Assembly (NCBI GenBank): GCA_021325025.1
Contig: JAJPHZ010000013.1
Coordinates: forward strand, 164,895 to 228,894
DNA length: 64,000 nt
Direction of reading: 5' to 3'
Source of the DNA: Pseudomonadota bacterium
GTDB taxonomy: Bacteria; Desulfobacterota; Binatia; Binatales; Binataceae
In this document: positions 28,819 through 38,060 of the stretch, in pieces
Numbering within the stretch: position 1 is the first letter of the stretch
How the letters are laid out: the number at the start of each line of letters is the position of its first letter
The notes under the pieces: model-generated
The model's input: the letters and a program-made list of their open reading frames with translations, nothing else
Database searches by the model: none
What the model was told of the DNA's origin: nothing
Program-made: the position numbers and the translations under genes

Positions 28819-29948
28819 CAGCGCACTCCTCCAACCGCCACACCCTGACCGGCCGCCGCCTGGGCGGGCTGCTCGCGCTTGAAGTGCGGAATGACGTGTT
28901 TGCCAAACAGGCGCAGGCTGTTGAGCACCTGTTCCTGGGGAATCATCTCCACCGCCTGGGTCAGGAAGTTGATCGAATCAAAGCCCGCCGACTCCCACTT
29001 TTTGAGCGTCTTGACGATGCGCTCGGGGTCGCCGATCGCCACCCCCTCGGGCACGCCGGCCGTGTCGCTGGGGCCCTGGGCCTGCGCACGCACCGCGGGC
29101 AGCAGACCGGCGGAGGGATAGGACTTGGTCGGATAGGCCTCACGGCACATCACGATCTGGTTGGCCAGCAGGCCGAACTGCATGAACATCGCGGTGCCAT
29201 GCTTGATGGCGAACTTGTCGTCCTCGTTGCAGAACAGGAAGGTCAGCGCCGCGCAATGATCGTTGATGATCTCGCCCACCGGCTCGCAATTCTTGATGTG
29301 GCGGCGGTATTCCAGCAGCTTCTTTTCCTGCACCGGCAGCGGGTCGTAGCTGATGCCCAGCGCGCCCATGCCGCGGTCGGCGGCGTCGATCTCGGTGCCC
29401 GGGCTGGTCACCGCCACCCACATCGGCGGATGCGGCTTCTGGTAGGGTTTGGGCAAAATCGCCCGCTCCGGCATCGACCACACCCGCCCCTGATAGGAGT
29501 AGCGCTCCTGCGTCCACATCTTGGGCAGGCAGTGCACGTACTCGTCCCAGGTCTTTTTGGTCTCGTCCGGATTGGCGCGAAAGCCGCCCAACTCGCACCA
29601 GGTTGCAGAGCGGCCGGTGCCGACTTCCAGGCGGCCGCCGGAGAGGATGTCGAGCACGGCGGTGCGCTCGGCGACGCGAATCGGATGGGCATACTCGGGC
29701 ACGCAGACCACGATGCCGTGGCCGACGCGGATGCGCTTGGTCTTCATCGCTACCGCGGTCAGGAACAGTTCGGGCGATGAGCAATGCGAATACTCTTCGA
29801 GGAAGTGATGCTCGACGGCCCAGGCGTAGTCGAAGCCGACCTCGTCGGCCACGGCGGCCTGCTCCAGGGCGTTCTCATAAACGATGCGTTCTGAGTCACG
29901 CGTCCATGGCCGCGGCACCGACAATTCAAAGAATATTCCAAACTTCAT
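28818..29948 (-). CDS. LLM-class flavin-dependent oxidoreductase
   Basis: MKFGIFFELSVPRPW; VGFDYAWAVEHHFLEEYSHCSSPELFLTAVAMKTKRIRVGHGIV; ATG at 29948. Confidence 0.93.
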   Translation of the reverse strand: MKFGIFFELSVPRPWTRDSERIVYENALEQAAVADEVGFDYAWAVEHHFLEEYSHCSSPELFLTAVAMKTKRIRVGHGIVVCVPEYAHPIRVAERTAVLDILSGGRLEVGTGRSATWCELGGFRANPDETKKTWDEYVHCLPKMWTQERYSYQGRVWSMPERAILPKPYQKPHPPMWVAVTSPGTEIDAADRGMGALGISYDPLPVQEKKLLEYRRHIKNCEPVGEIINDHCAALTFLFCNEDDKFAIKHGTAMFMQFGLLANQIVMCREAYPTKSYPSAGLLPAVRAQAQGPSDTAGVPEGVAIGDPERIVKTLKKWESAGFDSINFLTQAVEMIPQEQVLNSLRLFGKHVIPHFKREQPAQAAAGQGVAVGGVR

Positions 29949-30008
29949 TGCGGTGTTATCCTCCTTGATATGAGACCGCGCGTGCGTGTCTCCATCCCCC
30001 AACCACTA

Positions 30009-31352
30009 TCATGTTTCCACAGCTCCGGCCAAAGGGGTGCCCGCCGCGCCGGCCAGCGCAGCCTCCAGAAACGGGCGCACCTGTGCGGTTATGTCCAGTG
30101 CGGGGTCGAGCTTCTTGCCCAATCCCTCCACCACCACGAAGGAGATGTTGAGCACCGTGTAGCGCCCGTCCATCCGCATCCCGTAGCGGCGCAGGATGTC
30201 GAAGAACGAGCCGATGGCGGCGGTCATTTCGATTTCGCCCAGCGCACGGTTGATGAAGCGCCGCAGGTAGGCGGTAATCTCGGCCTCGTAGGCCGCATAG
30301 TCGATCGGCCCCCGCCGCCGGCAGAGCTGGTACATGTGGCGCGCCAGTTCCGGCCCCATCCCGTTGGCCATGTAGTACATGGTCTGTGCGAACAGCAGGC
30401 GATCCTGGGCGTTCAATTCAGTGGTCAGCCCCAGGTCGAACAGCGCGATGCGGTTGCCGGGCAGAAAGCGGATGTTGCCCGGATGCAGGTCGGCGTGCAC
30501 GAAGCCGTCGATGAAGGCCATCTTGCAGAACACCTTGATGCCCAGCGCCGCCACCTGGCGCGGGTCGAGGCCCGCGGCGGCCAGTTCCCCCTCCCGCACT
30601 CCCTCCAGCAGCTCCATCGTAAGCACGCGTTCACTGCATAGCCGCTCCACCAGTTCGGGAAAAACCACTGCCGGCTCGCGGCTGAAATTTTCGCGAAAGC
30701 GCAGGTTGTTGGCCGCCTCGATACGAAAGTCGAGCTGGCGATTGACGGCGGCGCAGAACTGGCGCACCGCTGCCACTGGTGAGAGCAGATGCAGGGTGGG
30801 AATCGCCTGGAGCACACGGGCCAGGCCCAGCGCGATCGACTGGTCGAGCGCCGCCGCGGCCGCAATCGCGGGACGGCGCACCTTGACTGCCACCGCCCGC
30901 CCATCGTGCGCGATGCGCGCGCGATGGACCTGGGCGACGGAAGCAGCCGCCAGCGGGCGGCGTTCGAATGCACTGAACAGGTGCTCCAGCGGCGCGCCGA
31001 AGTCCGCCTCGATCATTTCTCTGACCTGCGCGAAAGGGAACGGCCGGACGTCTTCCTGCAATTTGACCAGCTCCGCGGCGATTTCCGAGGGCACCAGGTC
31101 GGGCCGCGTACTGGCCACCTGGCCGAGCTTTATAAAGGTGGCGCCCAGATGCTCCAGCGCTGTGCGCAGCGCCGCGCCGGCCGCCGTCAGCATCGCGCTG
31201 CGATCCAAGCCGTGCTCGCGAACGGCGCGCACCGCAAGCGCACCGGCAAAGCTCAGCAGGGCGTACGTGCCCCAAGTCACAATTTGCATGGACCGGATTA
31301 CGATGCGTCCGGCGGCGCGCAGCCGTTTCATCGACTCTTGCGTTGCCGCCAA
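30009..31352 (-). CDS. ABC1/AarF/UbiB-family atypical kinase
   Basis: LGATFIKLGQVASTRPDLVPSEIAAELVKLQEDVRPFP; ASVAQVHRA; DGFVHADLHPGNIRFLPGNRIALFDLG. Confidence 0.93.
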   Translation of the reverse strand: MAATQESMKRLRAAGRIVIRSMQIVTWGTYALLSFAGALAVRAVREHGLDRSAMLTAAGAALRTALEHLGATFIKLGQVASTRPDLVPSEIAAELVKLQEDVRPFPFAQVREMIEADFGAPLEHLFSAFERRPLAAASVAQVHRARIAHDGRAVAVKVRRPAIAAAAALDQSIALGLARVLQAIPTLHLLSPVAAVRQFCAAVNRQLDFRIEAANNLRFRENFSREPAVVFPELVERLCSERVLTMELLEGVREGELAAAGLDPRQVAALGIKVFCKMAFIDGFVHADLHPGNIRFLPGNRIALFDLGLTTELNAQDRLLFAQTMYYMANGMGPELARHMYQLCRRRGPIDYAAYEAEITAYLRRFINRALGEIEMTAAIGSFFDILRRYGMRMDGRYTVLNISFVVVEGLGKKLDPALDITAQVRPFLEAALAGAAGTPLAGAVET

Positions 31353-31435
31353 TGGCTTGGCATCCGCAGCGGCGTTTCCCTATTTTGACCGAAGCACCGC
31401 GCCGCGCGCGACAGCCATCAGTTCGGAGGTGAGCC

Positions 31436-32230
31436 ATGGATTACAGCGAGTATCAACATCTTGCGTTCAAGCACTTCGACGACGGAGTGCTGCAGGTGAC
31501 GCTCAATCGTCCGGAGGTGCTCAATGCAACCGACGCCCGGATGCATTGGGAGATTGCCCAGGTCTGGAAGGATATCGACGCGGACCCGCGCGCCCGCGTC
31601 GTGCTGGTGACCGGCGCGGGGCGGGCGTTTTCGGTCGGCGGCGATAACCACATGCTAGCGCAGACCCTGGGTGACGCCGGGAAAATCGCCGGCCTGTGGC
31701 GGGAGGCCGGCGACATCGTCTACAATATGATCAACCTGGACAAACCGATTGTCTCGGCCATCAATGGACCCGCCTTCGGCGCCGGACTGGCAGTGGCGCT
31801 GCTCGCCGACATCAGCATCGTGGCGGAAAACGTCCGCTTCACCGACGGTCACGTCATTCTGGGCGTGGCGGCGGGCGACCATGCGGTGATCATCTGGCCG
31901 CTGCTGTGCGGGATGGCCAAGGCGAAATATTATCTGCTGACCGGGGAATTGCTCGACGGCCGGGAGGCGGAACGCATCGGGCTGGTCAGCATGTGCGTTC
32001 CCGCCGAGCAACTGATGGACAAGGCGCTGGAGGTTGCCCACAAGCTGGCGGCGGGGCCGCAGCAGGCGCTGCGCTGGACCAAGCGCTCGCTCAACAACTG
32101 GCTGCGCATGGCCGGGCCCAGCTTCGACACCTCACTGGCGCTGGAGATGCTGGGGTTCTTCTCGGCCGACGTCAAGGAGGGCAACGCCGCGCTGCGCGAG
32201 AAGCGGCCGCCCCGCTTCGCCGCGCGTTGA
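31436..32230 (+). CDS. Enoyl-CoA hydratase/isomerase family protein
   Basis: LQVTLNRPEVLNATDARMHWEIAQVW; AFSVGGDNHMLA; KPIVSAINGPAFGAGLAVALLADISIVAENVRFTDGHV. Confidence 0.93.
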   Translation: MDYSEYQHLAFKHFDDGVLQVTLNRPEVLNATDARMHWEIAQVWKDIDADPRARVVLVTGAGRAFSVGGDNHMLAQTLGDAGKIAGLWREAGDIVYNMINLDKPIVSAINGPAFGAGLAVALLADISIVAENVRFTDGHVILGVAAGDHAVIIWPLLCGMAKAKYYLLTGELLDGREAERIGLVSMCVPAEQLMDKALEVAHKLAAGPQQALRWTKRSLNNWLRMAGPSFDTSLALEMLGFFSADVKEGNAALREKRPPRFAAR

Positions 32231-32359
32231 GCACGGCCTGGATAAACATCATAAACTGTTTTGCTCGGCTCAAGGCTGGGATTGTTGCCGCAAACCAGCT
32301 TTTTTGCGATACTCGGCGCGATTTTCTAAATCTGGGCCTTTTGAGGGAGGAACCGGTAC

Positions 32360-32659
32360 ATGAGCAAAGTCAAGGTGGCGGCCGGCGGGTTTGCGGTTGC
32401 ACTGATGCTGGGTGCGATGCTTCCGCCGACCAGCGCGTTCGCGGCCAGGCACAAGGTCGATTGCGCCAAGGTCATGGACGAGCTCAACAGCGGCAAGAAA
32501 GTGAAGGAAGTGGCAGCCGACCTGCATATTTCCGCCTCCAGTGTCCGGCGCTGCGCCAAGAAGGCCAAGGCTGCGGGCGGAACGATGGCCTCGCCGGCCG
32601 CGGCGGCCAGCCCTGCTGCGGAAAAAGCCGCTCCGGCGGCCAGCCCGGCTGCTCATTGA
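32360..32659 (+). CDS. Small exported protein with an HTH-like segment
   Basis: MSKVKVAAGGFAVALMLGAMLPPTSAFA signal peptide; CAKVMDELNSGKKVKEVAADLHISASSVRRCAKKAKA; Ala/Pro-rich tail. Confidence 0.65.
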   Translation: MSKVKVAAGGFAVALMLGAMLPPTSAFAARHKVDCAKVMDELNSGKKVKEVAADLHISASSVRRCAKKAKAAGGTMASPAAAASPAAEKAAPAASPAAH

Positions 32660-32793
32660 TTGGTCTGAAGGTAGGGGCGGATTAACCCGCCGGTGTGACA
32701 TCCGCAGCAGCGGCGTCACCCTAAGCCGGACCTCATCGGACCGCGCCGGGGCGCTTGACCCGGTGCGGTCCGGCGAGCTGTTGTTGCTTTGCC

Positions 32794-33084
32794 GTGAACA
32801 AGTGCGAACTCTGCGAACTGCGTGACTACACCCAGCGCTACTGCCAGTTTGTTTATCCTTTTAAGTTCACAATCCTGGATTGCGATTCATGCGACACCCC
32901 GATGGCGGTGCTGGGGGAGCATCGCGCGACCGCGACCGAGGCTGAGAAGCGGCTGATGGTCGAGGTCCTGGCGGCGTTGGCGCGCGATAAGTGGGGGCCG
33001 GAGGGCTTTTTCATCGACGATGTGATGCGTCAGATTCCCGATCATTGCCATGTTCATGCACGCCGCCGTTGGCGCCGGAGCTGA
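32794..33084 (+). CDS. Small Cys-rich protein, possibly HIT-like or zinc-binding
   Basis: GTG start; VNKCELCELRDYTQRYCQFVYPFKFTILDCDSCDTPMAVLGEHRA...IPDHCHVHARRRW. Confidence 0.5.
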   Translation: MNKCELCELRDYTQRYCQFVYPFKFTILDCDSCDTPMAVLGEHRATATEAEKRLMVEVLAALARDKWGPEGFFIDDVMRQIPDHCHVHARRRWRRS

Positions 33085-33218
33085 CCGGCGGTGATTTTCG
33101 CTACCTTTTGCAGATACGAAAAAAATGCTGTTTCGCTTTGAGCCAGACGCATGATCTGTGGTATATGCGTTCGCTGTTATCGATTTGGCGCTAATTGTGA
33201 CAATCGCGCCATGGGTGT

Positions 33219-33233
33219 GGGCGCCCGGCGCCC
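33219..33233 (+). promoter_or_regulatory. Hairpin GGGCGC-CCG-GCGCCC adjacent to the cold-shock gene Shine-Dalgarno
   Basis: 6-bp GC stem ending 1 nt before AGGAGG (33235-33240); csp ATG at 33251. Confidence 0.4.
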
Positions 33234-33250
33234 CAGGAGGTTGGTCTGCG

Positions 33251-33454
33251 ATGGCAAGCGGTACGGTTAAGTGGTTCAGCCCCAAGAAGGGCTACGGCTT
33301 CATCACGATGGAAGACGGACAGGACGTCTTCGTGCATTACAGCGCGATCGCCGGCAACGGCTTTCGCTCGCTGGAAGAGGGTGAGCGGGTCGCCTTCGAC
33401 GTCACCCAGGGACCCAAAGGCCTGCAGGCGGCCAACGTTTCGCGCAACGCCTGA
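33251..33454 (+). CDS. Cold-shock domain protein
   Basis: [54 protein letters not shown]1/RNP2 motifs. Confidence 0.96.
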   Translation: MASGTVKWFSPKKGYGFITMEDGQDVFVHYSAIAGNGFRSLEEGERVAFDVTQGPKGLQAANVSRNA

Positions 33455-33864
33455 GACATCGACTCACCCCGGCACACGTTCGAGCACTCGAGCGGAGTTC
33501 AATTGAAGATGCTGCCTTAGACCATGCCCGCCGCTGCGGTTATGCCGCGGCACCTGAAGCCGGCGTCAATCCGTCGCCGGCGCTCAACACCGCCGCGCCA
33601 GCTCCGCACACAAACAGCCCGGCATTGCTCGCCCGTAAAGGAAAATCCCGTTCAGGTGTGTGCCTGCGGCAGGGGTCTTGCTGTCTTCAGGCGCGGGCGC
33701 GGATCGGCTTCGCGCAATGGAACCCGGGCTGCAGTGCGAGGGATAGCGACAAACAGTACGCTTATAAACGCAAGGGCAGGCGGCCGACGGGCCGTTCAGC
33801 CGTTATTTCGCCCGCGCCGCCGCGCTAATCTGATCCTGCCCGCGGCCCATCGGGAGGAGATCAG

Positions 33865-35262
33865 ATGGTAGCCAAGCCACGCATCGCCGCGCCGACGCTG
33901 AGGTTTCTGGGTGCGGCCGCAACCGTTACCGGCAGCCGATTTCTGCTGACCACCGCGCAATCCGCGGTGCTGGTCGACTGTGGACTGTTTCAGGGACTCA
34001 AGGAACTGCGCCTGCGCAACTGGGATGCGTTCCCGGTGCCGCCCGCCGCGGTGGATGCGGTGGTGCTCACCCATGCGCACCTGGATCACAGCGGATACCT
34101 CCCGGCGCTGTGCCGCGATGGATTCGGTGGCCAGGTGCTCGCCACCGCTTCAACCCGCGCGCTCGCTGAAATCCTGCTTCCCGACAGCGGGCATCTGCAG
34201 GAGGAAGAAGCCGAGTACGCCAATCTCAAAGGCTACTCCAAGCACAAACCCGCGCGCCCGCTGTACACGGAACAGGACGCGATCAAATCGCTGCAGCAGT
34301 TGGCGGCTGCGCCGTTCGGACGCGAAATCGAGCTTGCGCCGCACCTCAGTGCGACTTTCAGCTTCGCCGGCCACATCCTGGGCGCATCCTCGGTGCTGCT
34401 GCGCGCCGCAGGCAAGCGGGTGCTGTTCAGCGGCGACCTCGGCCGCGCCAACCATCCGATCCTGCGCCCGCCAGCAGCAGCGCCCGAGGCCGACGCGATC
34501 GTGGTGGAGTCGACCTACGGCGACCGCCGCCACGACGACGTCGAATCGCTCCAGCGCTTCCAAGACGCGATCGCGCGGACCGCGCAGCGCGGCGGCGTCA
34601 TCCTGATCCCGTCGTTCGCGGTCGATCGCACCGAGGTGGTGCTCCATCACCTCCGGCAGTTGACCACCAGCGGCCGCATCCCGGCGCTGCCGATTTACGT
34701 TGACAGCCCCATGGCGCTGGCGGCGCTGCGGATTTACAACTCTGCCATCGCGCGCGGATCGGATGAAATCCGCGCCGGCGTCGAACCCGGCGCGTTGGAC
34801 CCCGGCGAGCTTAACGAGGTGCGCACCGTCGAGGAATCGATCGAGCTCAACCTGCTGGAGGGACCGATGATCATCATCTCCGCTTCGGGGATGGCGACCG
34901 GGGGCCGCATCCTGCACCATCTGGCGCGCCGTCTGCCCGAGGAGCGCAACACGGTGATACTGGTCGGCTATCAGGCCGACGGCACGCGCGGCCGCCGCCT
35001 ACTCAACGGCGAACCGACGGTCAAGATGCTCGGCCGCTACATCCCGGTGCGTGCGGAGATCGTCAATGTGCCGGCCTTCTCGGTGCATGCCGATCAGGCA
35101 GAGCTGCTGGGCTGGCTGCGGAGCGCGCCGCATCCGCCGGCAACCTGCTACGTCGTCCACGGCGAAGCTGCGGCCGCGCACGCTCTGCGTGAGGAGATCC
35201 GCAAACAACTGGGATGGAACGCCGTCGTCCCGCATCATCTCGAAGTCGTGCGGCTGGACTGA
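33865..35262 (+). CDS. Beta-CASP MBL-fold nuclease, CPSF73-like
   Basis: VLTHAHLDHSGYLPAL, FSGDLGR, VVESTYGDR, IIISASGMATGGRILHHLARRLPEERNTVILVGYQADGTRGRRLL. Confidence 0.93.
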   Translation: MVAKPRIAAPTLRFLGAAATVTGSRFLLTTAQSAVLVDCGLFQGLKELRLRNWDAFPVPPAAVDAVVLTHAHLDHSGYLPALCRDGFGGQVLATASTRALAEILLPDSGHLQEEEAEYANLKGYSKHKPARPLYTEQDAIKSLQQLAAAPFGREIELAPHLSATFSFAGHILGASSVLLRAAGKRVLFSGDLGRANHPILRPPAAAPEADAIVVESTYGDRRHDDVESLQRFQDAIARTAQRGGVILIPSFAVDRTEVVLHHLRQLTTSGRIPALPIYVDSPMALAALRIYNSAIARGSDEIRAGVEPGALDPGELNEVRTVEESIELNLLEGPMIIISASGMATGGRILHHLARRLPEERNTVILVGYQADGTRGRRLLNGEPTVKMLGRYIPVRAEIVNVPAFSVHADQAELLGWLRSAPHPPATCYVVHGEAAAAHALREEIRKQLGWNAVVPHHLEVVRLD

Positions 35263-35370
35263 AATCAAGGCCCTTCAATCCGCGAACGGCGAATTGGTGC
35301 GGCCTCTGAGCTCTCCCCGGGAGCGGCGGATGGGACCAGAATTGCTCTCGCTTTGCCGCGAATTAATCAA

Positions 35371-37989
35371 CTAAGCCCCCTGAGATGGCGAATGCAGGGC
35401 GGCTTCCAGGCGCGGCAGCGCCTGCTCCAGGGTCATCTTGTCTTCCAGCGCGCCTAGGAACGGATCGCGGCCCAGACGCGCCATCCGTTTGGGCATCGTC
35501 TTGATGTTGAAGGCAAGCGGATCGAGGTCGGGCTTGAGCTCTTTCCAGTCCAGCGGCGCGGAGACCGGAGCGCCACTGACGGGGCGCACCGAAAACGGCG
35601 CCGCGATGGTCTTGCCGTGGCCCAATTGCAGGTAGTCGATATACACTTTGCCCGCGCGCGAGCGCGGATTGCGATTGATGGTGGCGAGATCGGGCCGGCG
35701 ACCTACCACCACGCGTGCTACCAACTCCGAGAACATGCGCGCCTGGTCATAAGTATATTTCGGCTCCAGGCCGACCGCGACGTGAAGGCCCGCCTGGCCC
35801 GACGTTTTCAGGTACGGCCGCAGGCCGATTTCGCGCAGCACCGCGGCGGTCTGCTGCGCCACCAGCACGGCATTGCGCGTGGTGGTGCCCTTGGGATCGA
35901 TGTCGAACAACAGCCAGTCGGGCACCTCCAGATGCGGCATCCGCGATGACCAGATATGGATAGTGATGGCGGCCAGATTGGCCATGTAGGCCAGCGCGTC
36001 GGCGCTCTCCAAAATGAAATACGCAATATCGCGCTGCGCGTCGTGCGAATATATTTTCTCGGTGCGCAGCCATTGCGGCGCAAAAGCCGGGGCATCCTTC
36101 TGGTAAAAACTTTTTCCCTCGATTCCGTCCGGATAACGCGTGACCATCACCGGCCGGTCTTTCAGATACGGCAGCATCCAGTGCGCAATCGATTGGTAAT
36201 ACGCGACCAGGTCGCCCTTGGTGAGACCCTGCTCGGGCCAGAAGATTTTCTCCGCATTGGTCACCACCACCCGCGCCCCAGCGCTGTTGGCGCCCGACGC
36301 CGCCTGCGCAATCGCGCCGCCGGGCTCGGCCAGCGCCGATGCCCCGGCGGGTGCGGCACCGTTGCCGGTTTGCGGCCCGCGATAGAGGCATTGGCGGGGG
36401 TCGGCATCGTCGACCAGCCCGAGGAAGCTCGGATGGCGGATACCGCCCTGATTGGTGTATTCGGCGAAGCGCACCTCGCAGACCAAATCCGGTGCGCAGA
36501 AACGGGCGCCCGCGGGAAGCTGCGGCTCGTCCGCTTTGGGCCGGCGGAACGGCGGCGTGGCGCGGGCCCGCACGCGCATCAGTTCGTGGATACGGCGCAG
36601 CTTTTCGTAATTGAAGCCGGTGCCGACCTTGTCGATAAAGCGCAGGCTGCCGTCGCTTTCGTACTGGCCCAGCAGCAACGCCCCGAAATGGGTCCGGCTG
36701 CCGGCCGGGTCGGTGTAGCCGCCGATCACGAAGCGCAGCGTGCGCGGGCATTTGACTTTGAGCCACTCGCCGCTGCGCCGCCCACGATAGGGAGAGGAGC
36801 GCAGCTTCGCCATCATCCCCTCCAATCCGGCCGCCTCGACCGCGGCGAAGAAATCACGGCCGCGCCCGACGATATGTTCGCAATAGCGCAGCGGCCCCTC
36901 GCCCTTGATCAGGCGTTGCAACAATTCCTTGCGCCGCTCCAGCGCCAGGTCGCGCAGGTCGAAGCGATCGAAGGCGAGCAAATCGAAGACAAAATAACAG
37001 ACCGGCACCGCCAGGCTCATCCGCGCGATATCGCGCCGGTCCTGTAGATGCATCCGGCGCTGCAGGAGCTGAAAGTCGGGCCGGCCCTGGTCATTGAGCG
37101 CCACGATCTCCCCGTCCAGCACGAAGCGCCGATAGGGCATCGCGCGCAGCGCCAGCGCGACCTCGGGATACTGGCCGGTGATTTCGGCACCGCTGCGCGC
37201 GAACAGCCGCACCATCTCGCCCTCGCGCAGCGCCAGCGCGCGCACGCCGTCGTACTTGATCTCGAACAGCCACTGATTGCCGTCCACCGGTTGGTAGCTG
37301 AGTTTGGCGAACATCAGGGGAAAGTTGCGCGGCTCCAACGCGGCCTTGAGTATCGATGCCTTGGCGTGCGCCAGTTCTGCCGCGACCGCTTCACCCGCCG
37401 CCGAGGCTTCGTACATCTCCTCGATGGCCAGACCTGAGAGCACCGAGCGCGGATGCATCGCGGCGACATCTTCTTCACTGGCGTACTCGTCGGGTTTTTT
37501 GATCAGCAGCCATTGCTGCTTGCCGTCCTGCGATGACTTCGCCGTCCGGCCCGTCCGCACCAAAGTGAAGGCGCCGCGCAGCTTGTAGCCGCGCAAGGCC
37601 AGGTCAAGCTTGCCGGCCCGGATTGCGCCGGCGACGTCGTTTCTGGGCTCGATCGCGGTATAGACGCCGCGATCCCACACGATGACCGCGCCGGCGCCGT
37701 AGTTGCCCTCGGGAATCACACCCTCGAAGTCGCCGTACTCGAGCGGATGGTCCTCGACCATCACCGCCAGGCGCTTGTCAGCCGGGTTGAGCGAGGGGCC
37801 TTTCGGGACCGCCCACGAGCGCAGCACGCCCTCCATTTCCAGGCGGAAATCGTAATGCATCCGGGTGGCGTCGTGCTTTTGAACAATGAAGACGCCGCCG
37901 TTTTGTCGGCCGCCAGAGACCGGTTGGGCACCAAAAGGCTCGGGGGTGGTTTCGGGATGGCGCTTTTGGCGGTAGCGTTCCAAGGGCAT
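35371..37989 (-). CDS. ligD: Multifunctional NHEJ DNA ligase D (phosphoesterase-ligase-polymerase)
   Basis: GGVFIVQKHDATRMHYDFRLEMEGVLRSWAVPKGPS (PE); FEIKYDGVRALAL (ligase KxDG); PVMVTRYPDGIEGKSFYQKDAP and DWLLFDIDPKG (polymerase). Confidence 0.96.
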   Translation of the reverse strand: MPLERYRQKRHPETTPEPFGAQPVSGGRQNGGVFIVQKHDATRMHYDFRLEMEGVLRSWAVPKGPSLNPADKRLAVMVEDHPLEYGDFEGVIPEGNYGAGAVIVWDRGVYTAIEPRNDVAGAIRAGKLDLALRGYKLRGAFTLVRTGRTAKSSQDGKQQWLLIKKPDEYASEEDVAAMHPRSVLSGLAIEEMYEASAAGEAVAAELAHAKASILKAALEPRNFPLMFAKLSYQPVDGNQWLFEIKYDGVRALALREGEMVRLFARSGAEITGQYPEVALALRAMPYRRFVLDGEIVALNDQGRPDFQLLQRRMHLQDRRDIARMSLAVPVCYFVFDLLAFDRFDLRDLALERRKELLQRLIKGEGPLRYCEHIVGRGRDFFAAVEAAGLEGMMAKLRSSPYRGRRSGEWLKVKCPRTLRFVIGGYTDPAGSRTHFGALLLGQYESDGSLRFIDKVGTGFNYEKLRRIHELMRVRARATPPFRRPKADEPQLPAGARFCAPDLVCEVRFAEYTNQGGIRHPSFLGLVDDADPRQCLYRGPQTGNGAAPAGASALAEPGGAIAQAASGANSAGARVVVTNAEKIFWPEQGLTKGDLVAYYQSIAHWMLPYLKDRPVMVTRYPDGIEGKSFYQKDAPAFAPQWLRTEKIYSHDAQRDIAYFILESADALAYMANLAAITIHIWSSRMPHLEVPDWLLFDIDPKGTTTRNAVLVAQQTAAVLREIGLRPYLKTSGQAGLHVAVGLEPKYTYDQARMFSELVARVVVGRRPDLATINRNPRSRAGKVYIDYLQLGHGKTIAAPFSVRPVSGAPVSAPLDWKELKPDLDPLAFNIKTMPKRMARLGRDPFLGALEDKMTLEQALPRLEAALHSPSQGA

Positions 37990-38018
37990 CGGCTTACCTT
38001 GTGTTGCAGTCAAACAAC

Positions 38019-38026
38019 ATTATACA
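38019..38026. promoter_or_regulatory. Overlapping divergent -10-like elements between ligD and ku
   Basis: attata at 38019-38024 reads TATAAT on the minus strand (ligD side); TATACA at 38021-38026 on the plus strand (ku side); -35 elements are weak. Confidence 0.4.
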
Positions 38027-38060
38027 TTTTTTCCGGGTGATTACCCCGGAGGGCGCTTCC

